A program made the translations under genes and the position numbers. The notes beneath the pieces are model-generated. The model worked only from the letters and a program-made list of their open reading frames with translations, did no database searches and was not told the origin of the DNA. A DNA stretch of 64,000 bases from Bilabrum cf. latius. Lineage: Eukaryota; Bigyra: Bicosoecida; Bigyra; Bicosoecida. Where the stretch lies: positions 930,001 to 994,000 of the forward strand of contig OZ237749.1 in assembly GCA_965178125.1 (NCBI GenBank). Reading direction: 5' to 3'. Each line of letters begins with the position of its first letter. Within the stretch, counting starts at the first letter, position 1. Positions 35,501-47,500 of the stretch are shown here, piece after piece.

Positions 35501-36046
35501 GTCGGCTGTGACGACGCACGAATACGAGCTCATCACGTCGGGACGATCGAACTGGGGGGAAAACCGCCTGAATCCCTGTGCCTCCATCTGCGTGATGAAC
35601 ATCTTGCCGCCCTGCGCCTTGTACAGGCCGCTCAGCTCCGTGTTGTCTGCGGGCTTATGCCTGGTCAACGTGGTGATCTCGAATGTGTCCGAGCCGGACG
35701 AACCCACGGAGCCAACTGCTGCTGCGGTTGCGGCCGCAGAAACGGATAGCTTGTCCTCATCTTTCTTGTGCTCGAAAGCTCCTGGCTCAAGCCTGGTCCC
35801 ACTGACGGCGACTGAGAGCACTTCCACAAACTTAGAAAGATCGAGCTCGATCGTGCTGGCGGGTGCGCCTGTTGCCGTTTCGAATGCAGCGTTTGGACGG
35901 GCTGCCAGCGTGGAACTTACAGTAGTCCACTCATCGTCGAGCTCTACTTTCAAATCGACCGTGTCAACTAAGAATGGTGGTGGTGTGTAATCTAGGCGCC
36001 GCAAGACCGTGACTGCAGGTTTGCTCCCTGGCGCTGATGCAGACAT
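32514..36046 (-). CDS. PEPN: PepN-type M1 zinc aminopeptidase
   Basis: Four exons (36046-35040, 34925-34867, 34731-34557, 34398-32514; introns GTGAGT/GTGAGA/GTGAGG to TACGCAG/TCCGCAG/CTCGCAG) give 1041 aa ending in TGA. It removes N-terminal residues from peptides. GAMEN exopeptidase motif ([11 protein letters not shown]) near 300; HEXXH zinc site as [15 protein letters not shown], restored across the first splice; downstream Glu in TLKEGF, restored across the second; DNFY-equivalent [15 protein letters not shown] across the third. Closest to plant, apicomplexan and bacterial PepN. The frame is open to an upstream ATG at 36160 that would add 38 basic residues, possibly an organelle presequence. 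One TAG, at 35180 in YDLDXFNIVA, where homologues have I or L. Confidence 0.95.
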
Positions 36047-36596
36047 ACTGCGATACGGACCGCATACTGGCACATAGTTGTCACTTATTAAAACGCGGGA
36101 CAGAGAACCCCACTGCCTGCCTTGCCGCTGCCGGGAGTTCACGCATGTGTTGCTGCTCATTGCAAAGCATCGAGAAATCGAGCACCCCTACGACGCATAT
36201 TTCACAAGCTACTGCCTAGATCGGCGAAGTATTATTCGATTCATGCGCAGTGTATGGGCAGATAATCCACCTAACGTGTCTGGTAGCCTCACCTTTTACA
36301 AAGTGTGAGGTGTCTGCGATTTTCCCAAAAGCGCACGGTACAAAGGCTACGAGTCGCGCGCGGCGCGCGCGTAGCGAGTGCAGAAAGAAAGGCAAGGGAG
36401 TGACTACCCTCCTCACAACAGCCACATTTCAGCTTCAGGTGAGAGAATTTTATGCTTTTTCTCAGATGCCCTCCGGTGAAAAGGCTGGTCAGATCGTGCT
36501 ACTGGTAGCATTCCTGGTCACAACGAATGCAGTCAACCGTTGCATTGCCAGAATACCACGGCTTGCACCCACTTACGACTCGCAGGAATCGCTCGA
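36047..36596. promoter_or_regulatory. divergent intergenic region, PepN / beta-propeller gene
   Basis: The longest spacer in the window, 436-550 bp depending on the PepN start. It contains a short alternating CG tract (36355-36371) and a 3'-splice-like TTTCTCAG near 36465, so an untranslated first exon of the plus-strand gene is possible. No protein-coding gene is supported. Confidence 0.45.
36355..36371. repeat. alternating CG dinucleotide tract
   Basis: A near-perfect CG alternation broken by one GG step, self-complementary, in the divergent promoter region. Such tracts can adopt Z-DNA or act as methylation targets; function here is unknown. Confidence 0.6.
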
Positions 36597-38666
36597 ATGG
36601 CTAACTCAGGTTCAAGTCTAGGAAAAGCAGGAGCTGCTGCACCGCAAGCTGGTTTTGCTTCGGGCCCGAATCCGATGGCGCCCTCTAGCAATGCCGGCAC
36701 TACAAAGCCAAAGGAAGAGGACGACAACAGGCGGTCTTGCTCGACCTTGTGCTTCGTCATTGCAGGAACTGCTACGATCGCAGTGTTCCTGGCCATTTTC
36801 GTCGGCCTGGCATTTGGCCTCCCAGACGACGACGACGACTCCGATGAGAACAACGGACAAGCTTCTTTCGATGACTTGGTGTCGCAAGGGTCCTGCCCGA
36901 CGAATCCGCCACCCGCTGTGATGCAAAGTTCTACAGCAGAGTTCTTTGTTTCTGTCGAGTTCCCTCTGGCAGCTGGATACTCGGACGGGTGCGCATCTGA
37001 TTCGTTCCCCATCGAGCAGGCCGTCACCGCATCGGTCCCCGCCCCACCGGATCTCATCTTCATCGCCCACCCAGCGCCAGAGACCGTGCAGATCACCATA
37101 ACGCACCAGACTCAGTCCGATGCTGATGGGTCGGCTGCCGCGCTGGCCGACCCATCTGCGGTAGCATCAGTCGCTGCCGCCATCGAATCGTCTATGGCCG
37201 GTGCAGACGTGCTCGAGGACAGCATCGGGCAGCCAGTCACTGGGAGGATTCTATCTACTGCCTCTCCTCAGACAGACGACATGGGAGGCCCGGGAGGACC
37301 CGGTGGGCCGAGCACGGACGACACGGGCAGCGGCAGCGGCGGCGGCAGCGGCGGCGGCAGCAGCAGCGAGCCCGACGCAGGTGACTCTGGGAGCTTCGCT
37401 TTCCCGCCCGTGCGCAGCACCTTCATCAACGAGCTCTTCCCGGTGGCAGACGGCAAGGTGGCAGTACTGGCGCGACAGTCATCCAAGGGCGTCTGGGCCT
37501 CGATGGACCCGCAGGCGGGCACGATCGAGTTCGAGGAGCTGCTGACCGAGCGCTTTACCACCACCATCCTGGACGGGGGCATGGGGCCCTTTCAGGCCGT
37601 GCTCGATGGCAAGGTGTACTTTGGAGGGAACGGCACCGACTCGACCGGCACAACGTCCGGCATGGAGCTGTGGTCTTACGACGGCGAGACGCAGGAGATG
37701 GTGGCCGACATCTACCCGGGCTGGGAGTCCTCCGAGCCACAGGCACTCATCGCGTTCGACAACAAGATCGTGTGTCAGGCCACAATGCCCAACCCGGGCG
37801 CGAGCTTCGAGTTCCCAACGCTGGTGGTGTACGACCCTACGACGGGCCAGGCGGAGCATCCGTTCCCCGCCTCGGACACGGCCAACTATAAGAAGTACTA
37901 CCAGAGCGGCTCCGTGCACAACGGCAAGCTATACATCAAGTACGGGAACCTCGCATTCGTGTGGACCGGCACGGGAGCCCCGACCAGCCTGCAGGCCGCA
38001 GACAGCTTCTACTCGTTCGGCGCGAGGGTGTTCGGGTCGCAGAACCAGTACACGTACGAGATCGACCAGACCACGGAGACCTTCACTCAGCTGCAGCAGG
38101 TCGAGCTGAGGTCGGCATTTACGGCCAGCGGCAAGATGGTGGGACGGTACATCGAGCCTCAAAACGACTACGATGAGTACATCTACGTGTTCGACGAGGC
38201 GCAGGACACCTTCAACCCGGTGGTGCAGGTCAACTCGGACCAGGGGATCGAGGGCAGGGTCTCGCAGGACACCGAGGCCGTGTTCGACGGCAAGTACTTC
38301 TTCGCTGCAGGCTCTGGGACAAGCTGGCCGCTGTACATGTTCGACGGCACGGGGACTCCCACGGCGGTGGGGCAGCAGGCCGCGTTCACGTCCAACATCG
38401 GTGCTTTGGTCTACATCATGTCGGTCACGTCTAACGGGCTCTACTTCAAGCCAACGGTGGGTCAATTCAGCGCGGATCCCTCAGAAGCAGTCCCCCAGGA
38501 CTTCATCGCCATCCGGGCTGGAGGCGTGATCGAGGTGGTCGATGTGGGTGACATGAGGACCTCCAGTCTGGTCAGCGAGGTGCACGGAGTCGAGTACATC
38601 GGTGGCAGCGTTGAGGAAATCAGTGGTTTGGACGCGGCAGTTGTCCTCGCGCTGGATGCTCCCTGA
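36597..38666 (+). CDS. type II membrane protein with beta-propeller-like ectodomain
   Basis: 689 aa, single exon, ending in TGA, with no TAG codons. The cytosolic N-terminus (about 50 residues) is followed by a membrane helix (LCFVIAGTATIAVFLAIFVGLAFGL), then an Asp run (DDDDDSD). A small domain comes next (about 100-215), then a Gly/Ser hinge near 255. From 275 to the end come about six or seven repeats of the form f-x-G-K-x-Y/V-F...L-W/Y-x-Y-D. Examples are LDGKVYFGGNG, FDNKIVCQATMP, HNGKLYIKYGNL and FDGKYFFAAGSG. This resembles the ELWxxDG/Kelch-like propeller repeats of surface proteins. No catalytic motif is seen; a binding or adhesion role is plausible but inferred. The upstream frame contains no better ATG. 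Confidence 0.75.
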   Translation: MANSGSSLGKAGAAAPQAGFASGPNPMAPSSNAGTTKPKEEDDNRRSCSTLCFVIAGTATIAVFLAIFVGLAFGLPDDDDDSDENNGQASFDDLVSQGSCPTNPPPAVMQSSTAEFFVSVEFPLAAGYSDGCASDSFPIEQAVTASVPAPPDLIFIAHPAPETVQITITHQTQSDADGSAAALADPSAVASVAAAIESSMAGADVLEDSIGQPVTGRILSTASPQTDDMGGPGGPGGPSTDDTGSGSGGGSGGGSSSEPDAGDSGSFAFPPVRSTFINELFPVADGKVAVLARQSSKGVWASMDPQAGTIEFEELLTERFTTTILDGGMGPFQAVLDGKVYFGGNGTDSTGTTSGMELWSYDGETQEMVADIYPGWESSEPQALIAFDNKIVCQATMPNPGASFEFPTLVVYDPTTGQAEHPFPASDTANYKKYYQSGSVHNGKLYIKYGNLAFVWTGTGAPTSLQAADSFYSFGARVFGSQNQYTYEIDQTTETFTQLQQVELRSAFTASGKMVGRYIEPQNDYDEYIYVFDEAQDTFNPVVQVNSDQGIEGRVSQDTEAVFDGKYFFAAGSGTSWPLYMFDGTGTPTAVGQQAAFTSNIGALVYIMSVTSNGLYFKPTVGQFSADPSEAVPQDFIAIRAGGVIEVVDVGDMRTSSLVSEVHGVEYIGGSVEEISGLDAAVVLALDAP

Positions 38667-38854
38667 GTTCTGAGTGGATCGGTCGTGCTCCATCGGTTCC
38701 CCATCCGTAGTCCGGACAGACCTAGACCTGTGTTGTGCATGGCTCATCGCTGATTGGCGCTTCAGTGGCCGAGTGTGGACCTCGTGAAGTGCGGTGAATC
38801 GAGCTCATTTGCTTGTATTGATGCGGTAGAAACAATGCCTGGTGATGCCATGCC

Positions 38855-40161
38855 TTACGAGCCCTTCCCATCGCCACTAGCACTGGCACTGGCAGCACCA
38901 CCCGTCGCTGCCCCGCTCCCGCTCCCGCTCACTTTCGCCAGAGCTGCCTCTACTGGGGCATCCTTCACTAGCTTGGGCACCCCCTCCGAGGGAACAAGGC
39001 CGCGCCTGGGATGCGCCACCAGCGCCGACTCGATGTCCCCCCAGTTGCCGCTGTTGTCTCGGTACCACTCCACGGTCCTCTTGAGCCCCTCTTCCCACGT
39101 GACCTCCTCCACCCAGCCCAGCTTCGCGAGCCTGTCCGTTTCCAGCGGATACCTGAGGTCGTTGAACAAGCGGTCCTCCACCGTGACAATCCACTCCTTC
39201 TTGGCCTTTTCCTTGTCCCCCCCGCACTCGTCCACCTTGCCCATGAGCCCCAGCAGAGTCTCGGCCACGACCAGGTTGGACAGCTCGTTCCTGCCCCCGA
39301 TGTTGTACGTCTCGCCCACAGCGCCCTTGTGCAGCACCACGTCAAAAGCAGCTGCCACATCTTCCACGTACAGGTAGTTCCTGGTGTTGGACCCGTCCCC
39401 GTGCAAAGTGAGTTTCCGATCGCGGAACAGCTGGTTGATGAACTTGGGAATGATCTTCTCGGGGTACTGGTGGGGCCCGTACACGTTGTTCCCCCGAGTG
39501 ATGATCACTGGAAGGTGAAACGAGCGCTAGTAGGCCTTCACTAGATACTCTGCGCCGGCCTTGGTGGCTGCGTACGGGTTAGTCGGCTCGAGGATTGTCT
39601 TTGTCTCGTGGCTCTTGGCTCCCGTGGCACCCTCGCCGTACACCTCGTCGGTTGACACATGGATGAACACCTTCAGCTGGCTACCTAGGCTCTTGGCTGC
39701 CTCTAGCATGACATGGGTTCCAAGAACGTTGCATTCCGTAAAGCTAAAGCTATTTCCGAACGAATTGTCTACGTGTGTTTGCGCAGCAAAGTGCATGATG
39801 GTGTCAATCCCTTCTTTGTGGAGCACATATCGCACCAGGTCAGCGGATCCGATATCACCTTTGACGAACTCGTAGTTCGGCTCGTCGGCTATGCTTTCAA
39901 TGTTTTTGAGCGACGCGCAATAATCTAGTCGATCGAAGTTTACAATCTTGTACTGAGGATACTTCCTGACGAGTCGCATCACCACATGGGAGGCGCTGCG
40001 AATTATATATATATAGTAGTATGCAGGCTAAGACTAGGCGACGACAAACACAAGATAATCTTGGGTCTCGGCATAAACACTCACATAAACCCGGCACCTC
40101 CAGTGATTAGGATCCGTCGTTCGAATCCGTCTGTTTTCGCAGGACTTGATGCACTCGCCAT
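38855..40161 (-). CDS. TGDS: dTDP/UDP-glucose 4,6-dehydratase (TGDS/RmlB type)
   Basis: Exons 40161-40085 and 39995-38855 (GTGAGT...TTCGCAG) give 405 aa. An extended SDR enzyme converting a nucleotide-activated glucose to the 4-keto-6-deoxy sugar, the first step toward rhamnose. The NAD motif TGGAGFIASH is split by the intron and restored by it. DYCASLKN, the Ser/Thr-Asp-Glu triad region VSTDEVYGE, the Tyr-x-x-x-Lys as PYAATKA, and NNVYGPHQYPEK follow. Closest to animal TGDS and plant RHM/UER. TAG at 39527 in KAYXRSF, a variable position (W, G, R or H in relatives). It ends at TAA, one of only two TAA stops here. The frame stays open for 30 more codons to a TGA at 38762, so a 436-aa form would exist if TAA were also sense. 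Confidence 0.93.
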
Positions 40162-40352
40162 ATTGCAATGTATTCCGATAAAATTATACGCAAAGTACGA
40201 CTTCGTTAGCTCTGTTTGTTGCAATTTTTGCAAACAACGCTAGCACAACTCGGAGTTGAATGATATTGTAAGGTTTACTTCATGGCGTAAATGAGAAAAA
40301 TCGAAATCAAGATCAAGAACAGGTGGTCTTTCATTAGATAAGTTGGGCTGGA
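40162..40352. promoter_or_regulatory. divergent intergenic region, TGDS / CREG
   Basis: 191 bp between two start codons, clearly AT-richer than flanking exons. Likely bidirectional promoter; no named element is seen. Confidence 0.45.
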
Positions 40353-41305
40353 ATGTTGAACCTGTTCTGTTGTATTCTATTCGTGCTAGCTGCTTCCGCT
40401 ACGTACGCCATGAGAAGCGGTTCAGGTGAGGTTATACTGCGTTTCTCCCCTACAGTTGCTCCTGCGATGATTCTACCACTCCACAGGCTTGTTTGGCATG
40501 ACTCGCACAGCGCCATTGCAGTGCATGTAAGAAATTGGGACATACTATTTCGCAGCTGATGGAGCTTGGCCCAAGCCCCCATTTACAGACAAGGTGGGCA
40601 CGGCGAGGTGGATGATGGCCTCGATCGATTGGGCTGTCCTTGCTACCAAGAGCGTGCACCTCGGCGGTGTCCCCTTCGGCAATATCATAAGCAGTGCCAA
40701 CGTGACGACAAAAGAATTTGGTGGCGGCGTCCCGGTTTTCTACACCTCTCCCATGGACACGAGCATGCAGGACATCGCTATCAACAATTCTGTGTCTCTC
40801 ACGTACAGCGAGGCTGAGCTGCGAAGCGAGTGCTCCCCAGCATCTGGTGGCAACAGCTCCCAGCCAGACCCCGAGCTGCCAACCTGCGCCAGGCTGACGT
40901 TTTCCGGGAAGTTCGTGAAGACGCCCGCTCACGAGGTCGCACGGGCCAAGGAGCAGCTCTTTCGGATCCACCCCCAGATGAAAGAATGGCCGGGCGACCA
41001 CGACTGGGAGGTCTGCCAGCTTGACATTCAGGGTAAGGGTGGCGGTGTTACTGCTCTGCGCACTGTTGAAGCTAGGTTGCCACAGGCTACAATAACTTCT
41101 CGCAACCAACCGCACCTTGAGATTTCTCCCCGCCCGGTTGCAGATGCTCTTTGCTGCGCTATCCAGCGACCGCATGTGTCCCCGCATTTCTTCTATTGAT
41201 TCTTGTCCTATCGCAGAGATCTGGATGATTGATTTCTTTGGTGGTGCCACGCACATCCCACCCGCTCAGTACGCCGCCTACCAGCCGCCCTCGAGAGAAG
41301 TCTGA
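40353..41305 (+). CDS. CREG1: CREG-family secreted protein
   Basis: Exons 40353-40425, 40556-41032 and 41217-41305 (GTGAGG...TTCGCAG; GTAAGG...ATCGCAG) give 212 aa ending in TGA, with no TAG. Signal peptide MLNLFCCILFVLAASATYA, then the FMN-binding split-barrel-like CREG fold. PPFTDKVGTARWMMAS leads to WAVLATKS, GVPFGNIIS, VFYTSPMDTSMQDI, and a late HPQMKEWPGDHDWEVCQLDIQ. The final exon has WMIDFFGGATHIPPAQYAAY. These match cellular repressor of E1A-stimulated genes, a lysosomal/secreted glycoprotein with no demonstrated catalysis in animals (family knowledge). Length is close to the usual 200-220 aa. The splice phases all agree. Confidence 0.93.
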
Positions 41306-41581
41306 GGATGAGCGGTCGATGCTTGCACCGTTCGGTCGACTGGTCTAGACGGTTGATGGGCGGACCTGCGATCCATAGATAGCTGCTCGTTGGGGTCCAC
41401 TGAAGCGCGTTCTGGTTGCCTAGGCGTCGCTGTATGCTCTGTGCACCCTAGAAATGAAGATGGAAATTGAAAAAATGCTCTTGAGGATCATGGACACTCC
41501 AGGAAGCTAGGACGTCCAAATGCACGCACCCAACTCTGTCAGCGGCCGGCACGATTCATTATCATCCACCGGTGACTTTTG

Positions 41582-44500
41582 TCACTTGCCACCCCTCAGG
41601 CTCCTGAACCTCGTCACTGCGTCCGCTGGCGCCTCGCCCGTGCGCTCCGCCTCGTCTGCCTGCGCCCTCAGCTCCCTCTCCTCCTGCTCGACCTTCCTGG
41701 CCCTGGCTTCCAGAGACTTTGCGGCGCGGATCGACTGCTTGAGCTCCTCTTTCTCCGCCTCGCTCAGCCCCTCGGCGCCCTCGATCGAGTCAACGGCCGA
41801 CTCGTCCCCAGGCAGGTCCTCCTTGGCTGCCTCCTCCTCGGACACTTCTCCGTCCAGGGGCTCTGGGGCATCTCCCGCCTCGGAGCCGGTGAGGATGTGT
41901 TCCCTGGCGTCAAGCCTCTCGGCAGCCTCCCTGTTCAGCCGCTCTCGCACCTCCTCGTAGCCGTACTGCCTGGGCTCCTGCCCGTCGATCTCACCCTGGT
42001 CAAGGTCGAACTGGTACTGCACGGGCTTCGGGATCACAGAGGGCTCGGGATGCTGCACCTGAGGGGGGGAGGACGGCGCTGGGTCTGACTGCGACTGTGG
42101 CGCGGTGGAGGGAGCCGGCTCAGTCTCAGTTTGGGTCCCTGCCCCTGTGTCGGTGTCGGTGTTGCCAGCGTCCTGGGCTGTGGGGCCCTAGCTGGGAGGA
42201 GCGGCGCCGCTACCGTCGCCGGTCGGCTGGTCCTGCTGCTGCTCTTCTCCCGCTCCAGCGCCAGACGATGCCGGTGTCAAGGGTGGTGATGATGGCGCAG
42301 GCGGACCATCCTGAGGGACACTGGGTACCTCTGGCTCATCTTCTTGCACCGGGGATGGGTCTCCTTCCTCTTCTTCTTCTTCTTCCTCTTGATCTTTCTC
42401 GGCCTCCACTGCAGGCTGAAGCTGCCCACCATCCTCGGAAGGCTCTTCCTCCTCCTCTTCCTCTTCCTCCTCCTCCCCTTCCTCTGCCACCGCATCCTCC
42501 CCTGCCTCCACCTGCGGCTGGGGCCCCTCTCCCGAGCTCTCGCTCTGCTTCCCGGCCGCGATGCCCTCGAGCCGCTTGGCCTTGGCCGCAGCCGCATCGC
42601 GCTCCTCCTTCGCCACCGCAGCAGCGTCCTCGGCCTCCTGCTTGGCCCTGTCCGCGCGCAGCACCTCCTTATCCGCCAGCTCGCCTGCACCTCCAGGCAA
42701 CCGGGGGAGCCGAGGGGCCTCCAGGGGCAGCGCTTGCGCCAGCCGAGCCGCCACCGCCTCCCTGGGCTCCCCGCTGTCGTGCAGCGCAAGGTCGGCTTCG
42801 GCCAGCCTCTGCGCCTGCTGGCGGGCCCTCTGGGCAGGCAGCACGGCAGCCCTCGATGCCTCCACCGCCTCCCTGGCAGTCCCCTGGTGCGCCGCCGCCT
42901 CTGCCATCGCCTCCGAGGCGCTGCATATGGCCTCCTTGGCCCGAGCAGAGCGCTCCAGTCGGCGGGAGGTCACGTCCCTCGCCGCCTCAGCGGCCTGTTC
43001 CCTGCCCTTCCTGAGCGCGGCGTCGATGGCACGCAGCCTGTGCATGAGCTTCGTGTACGTCTCCACAGAGGTGGCCGAGGCGTTGACGTGCAGCGCCACG
43101 GCCGTGCAGTGGTCTCCTTGTCCCCGGCACTTGTCCGCGATGACGGCCTCTTCCACCAGCTCGTCTGCCTCTGTGCGGGCCTTGGGCGCAGGGGCCGGGG
43201 CCGTGGCCGCCTCTAGCGCGCCGTCAGCCGTGGCGTTGTCGCCGGCGCTGCCAGTTCCCTCGGGGCTGCCCTCTCCAGACACCGGGTCCTCCACGTCGGA
43301 CAGGGGCACGGGACCGGACTACATGACGCCCAGCATGCCCTGCTTGGCCAGCGACTCGGTCTGGGTTTCGCCCAGAGGCACCTGAGAGGCAGGTGGCGCG
43401 GGGGCCTCCCCCTCCCCCTCGCCCTCGCCCTCTTCTGGGCCAGCCTGCACATCGCCATCCTCGCCCTCATCTTCGACAGCCTGCACATTGCCATCCTCGC
43501 CCTCATCTTCGCCAGGCTCTGCTTCTGCCTCATGCTCGTCTTTGCCGGACTCGCTTTCATCACCAGTGGGCTCATCCTTCTCCTCCTGGTCCTGCTCCTG
43601 CCTAACCGATCGGAAGCGGGGGGGCTCCCCCACCTGCGCCATGGGATCGATTTGCTCTGCGGACGACGCCACACCGGCCGACAGGGTAGACCCCGCCGAT
43701 GCCTCGCCCAGAAGCGACTCTCGGCCATATAGCTCAGAGGCCAGGGGAGTCGGTGACACGGCACCATAAGCTCCATGGGCCGCCTCCAGCGCAGCCTCCA
43801 CCTCCGACACGGGGTCCATGCCCGCGCCCCCGCCTGCTCCTGCCTGCAAGAAGGCCAGGTCAGCGGCGGGTGGAGGCGATGCATGCTGCTGCTGCGAGCC
43901 GCCGTGTGTCTTCGCCCTAGCACTCTTGAGCACGCCGAGGAGCTTGGCGAGGACGGCACCCGGCCCCTCCCTCTTCTACCTGGCCAGCTCCTCGTCCTCC
44001 GCGTGCTTGCTTGCGGCCACCGTGGGGCCCATGGAGCTCTCCCGGGCGAGCGAGGTCTCCAGCCCCGGTCGCACAATGGGCGCAGACTACCCGTGCAGCC
44101 CCTCTCCCTCTGCGAGCGGGGAGCCCAGCCGGTGCACAGCCGACCTCACCTGGTGGATGGAGTGGTCCAGGTACACCGCGGCGAGGTGGGACACCCTCAG
44201 CCGCAGCCGCTCCAAGACCTCCACCCTCTCCTGCGTCACGTTGAGCACGGTAGCGGCGGAGTCCACCCTGGCCTGCAGCCACAGCACGGCGTGCGCCGTC
44301 TCGTTCAGCGTCTGCATGGCGATGTCCATCGCGTCACGCAGCAGCCCTCGGTCCGGCGACATCTGCATCTCGGCCGCGACGCCGATCTTGCGGGCGGAAG
44401 CGCCCCACTCCTCCGCGGCGGCCGACACCTCGTGCGCCTCGTCAAGCTCAAACGATGCCCGCTAGGCCTCGTCCAGCGCGTCCACGATGCCCTCCCGCAG

Positions 44501-47500
44501 CTTCTCCACCTGCCGCGCCAGCTGGGTCCGGTGCTCGATGTCACGCACGGCAGCCGTCGAAGCCTCCTTGGCCTCCCTAGAGTCCCTGGCCAGCGCCTTG
44601 GAGGACTCCGCTTGGGCCGCGCGCAGGGCCGCGTTGGCGGCCTACTGCGCGATGGTCACGGTGCGGTTGGCTGCCCCACGGGCCGCCGCCAGCTCCTGCT
44701 CGATGTCCGCGAGGTCCTCCTTGGTGCTGTCTTCCTGCTCCTCCACCGCCTGCAGCAGGGGAGCCAGCCGGGTCTGGGAAGCCTCCTTGGCCTCCTTGGC
44801 GTCGCGGATGACTCCCTTGAGCTTCGAGTCGAGCTGCTGCTCGGCCTTGGAGACACGCTGCTGCTCGTCATGCAGGAGGGACAGCACGGAAGGCACGGTG
44901 CGCAGGGCCTTCGCCCTGTCGCGCAGGCGCCCCAGGTGCTTGGCGGACGTGGCCAGCACGGAGGACAGCCTGGCCTCCTCCTGGTCCAGCCTGAGGCCCG
45001 CCTGCCGCAGGGCAGCGGATGCCGCGTGCCTGCGCTTTGACTCCGCCTCCCGTGCCTGGGCGCGTCTGCGCGCGTCCCTCGCTGCCTGCTGCTGGCCCGC
45101 GCGCTGCTGCTTGACGGCGGCAGACTTGCCTGCTGGCAAGGTCTGCCCCTCGAGGCAGTCGATCGGGTCCGCCTCGAAGCGGCCGTCCGAGCACTGCGCC
45201 CAGTTGAGCTCCATGGCCTTGTCGATGCGCGCCAGCTCCGCCTCCTGCCGGTCGGCCACCTCCCGGGCCTCGTCAGCCAGCCGGTCCGCCTCTGTCCGCC
45301 CCGCGAGCGCCTCGGCCACCTCCTTCCTGCGCTGCTTGACGGCCTCGAGCCGCTGCCGGACCGCCTAAATCTCGCCGTCGGCGCCGGTAAGCGCCAGCTC
45401 TGCGGACTTGCGGATGTTGTTCACCACGGCAGCGGCCTCCTCTGGAGTTGCAATTGACACGGGGGCGGGGGCAGGTGGCGTGCCCGGGGCTGGGGGGCTG
45501 CCTGCTGTCCCATTCCCATTGCCAGCAGCACCAGGCACAGGGACCGGCCCCTCGTCTGTGCCCTCCTTCGCGCCGCTGCCTGCCGTGCCGTTGCCCGGTG
45601 CACCCTCATTTCCTGGCTTATCAGCTCCGGTCATGCCTCCGATCACCTGCGATTGCGCCCCGTGCAGCAGCTCGTCCCCAGCCCCAGACGAGGCACCTTG
45701 CGTGGCAAAGGCACCCGCGGCACGTGCCGCCTGCCGGGCCAGCGAGGACCCCTCCCCGCCGCCTCCCGCGGGGTGGGGCAGCTCCACGCCACCAGCTGCC
45801 CCCAGCAGCTCACGCTTCATCTCCGCCGCCTCCGTCGAGACCTGGTCCGCGACATCGTGCGCTGCCTTCACTGCGGCCTCACCACCTCGGGTCAGGTCCC
45901 TAAGACCGGCGGCAGACATGCCCGGCGGGAGCAGGTCGGCCAGCCTGGGGGGCGAGGGGGGCGGGCCCGGGATGGGGAGGTCCTTGAGGCTGTCTGGGAC
46001 TGCGTGCGGGGACATGGGCTCTACCAGGGAGCCGGCTGGGGCTGTGCTGTCCTGGTTCTCGGGCAGCGGGGCAGAGGTCGGCATCGGATACTGCTCGTGC
46101 TCGTGCCCGTGCCCGTGCTCGTGCATGGCCGCAGGTACACCTGGCCCGGATGTATGCTGCGGGTGGACACCCGGAGCATAGCTAGCCGTGCTGCTGTAGT
46201 GGTCCTCCTCATATGGCAGGTCCTCCCCATATGGCTACTGTCCGAATGGGTGATCGCCGTGCTGCTCATCTCCGTACGGCTCATCGCCATACAGCTCGCC
46301 CTCGCCCATCTCCGGCACGCCCTCCTCGCCGTAGCTGAGACCGTTGAAGTGCTTCGCCGCATTGCCGACAGGGTCCGGCACTGCACCAGGCTGCAAGTGA
46401 GCAGTGGGACCATCGCCGCCGACGGGCAGAGGGCCAGTTGGATCGAGCGGCCCTAGAGGTGGCTGGGGCTCGCGCAATCCCGTCACGGACATGACAGGCG
46501 AGCCACCCGCCTTGCCACCAGCAGGGTTCTCGCGCCCCATCGCCCTGCGGCTGCGGAACCGCGCACCCGCCCCCGCCCCGGCATCTAGCCTCGCCGCACC
46601 ACCGAGGGCCATCCCCATCCCCGCGGGCGTCCAGGAGGGGTCCTGCTGCATGAGCGCCCTCTCGCCCGCGGTCAGCAATCCATCCGTGCCCAGGGAACTC
46701 CCCACGCTGGGCTCACTCTGCCATGCTCGGCCCGCTCCAGTGGATCGAAAGCGGGCCGTCCCTGCTGCGCTGAGACCGGCCCCAAAGGGACTGTCGGCCT
46801 GCTCGGAGGCTGCGTGCTGGGCTTGCCCGTTGGCCTGCTGCCGCGCCAAGAGGTCTTGTTCCTCTGGGGTCAGCAGAGAGACGGGGCTCGACAGATCGCT
46901 CGAAGCGTACGGGAGGGAGTGGCTAGAGGCCTGCAGCAAGCTCATGCCGCGCCCATGCATGTGAGCGCGGCCATGCAGGTGCCCACTGTGACCATGCAAG
47001 TGCCTACGGGCCCTTGCCGAGTGGACCTAGGAGTGGGAGTGGGTGTGCGATCCGTGATGCCCCGGCTCTGCGGCCTGCAGCACCTGCTGCTTGATCCCGT
47101 GCCCTAGCCTGCGGTGGGCCCGCAGGGCGCGGCTCTCCATCGCAGAGGAGCTGCCATGAGCGCGGAGGGTGCTGTGGGAGACCGAGGCAGCTGCCGCGCT
47201 CCTGCGGCCTGTCCCTGCCGATGCCCTCGGGCGGCTAGAGGCTGCCTTCCCCAGGGAGCCTGTGCCTGTGCCCATCCTCCTCCTCGAGGCGAACCGCTGG
47301 GCCTCTTGGCCGGCCTCTTCCTCTTCCTGCTCCTCTTCGTCGTCTTCTGACTGCTCCTCTTCTGGTTCCTCATCTGCATCCCCGCCTTCAGCAGGCTTGA
47401 CGTCTTTGGTACCCTCCTCACCCTCGTCCTTGATTTCCTTGGCATCGCCATCCTTGGACTTGTCTTCCTATTCGTTGCCATCTCCTTTTGATTCCACCCC

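Noticed and set aside
40118-40140. tRNA B-box-like GTTCGAATCC
   Set aside because: It lies in the first coding exon of TGDS, with no A-box or cloverleaf around it. No tRNA gene, including a CUA suppressor, was found in the window.
40440-40530. a small internal exon in CREG
   Set aside because: No choice of acceptor kept the phase. Joining 40425 directly to 40556 does, and restores the conserved PPFTDKVGTARW stretch.
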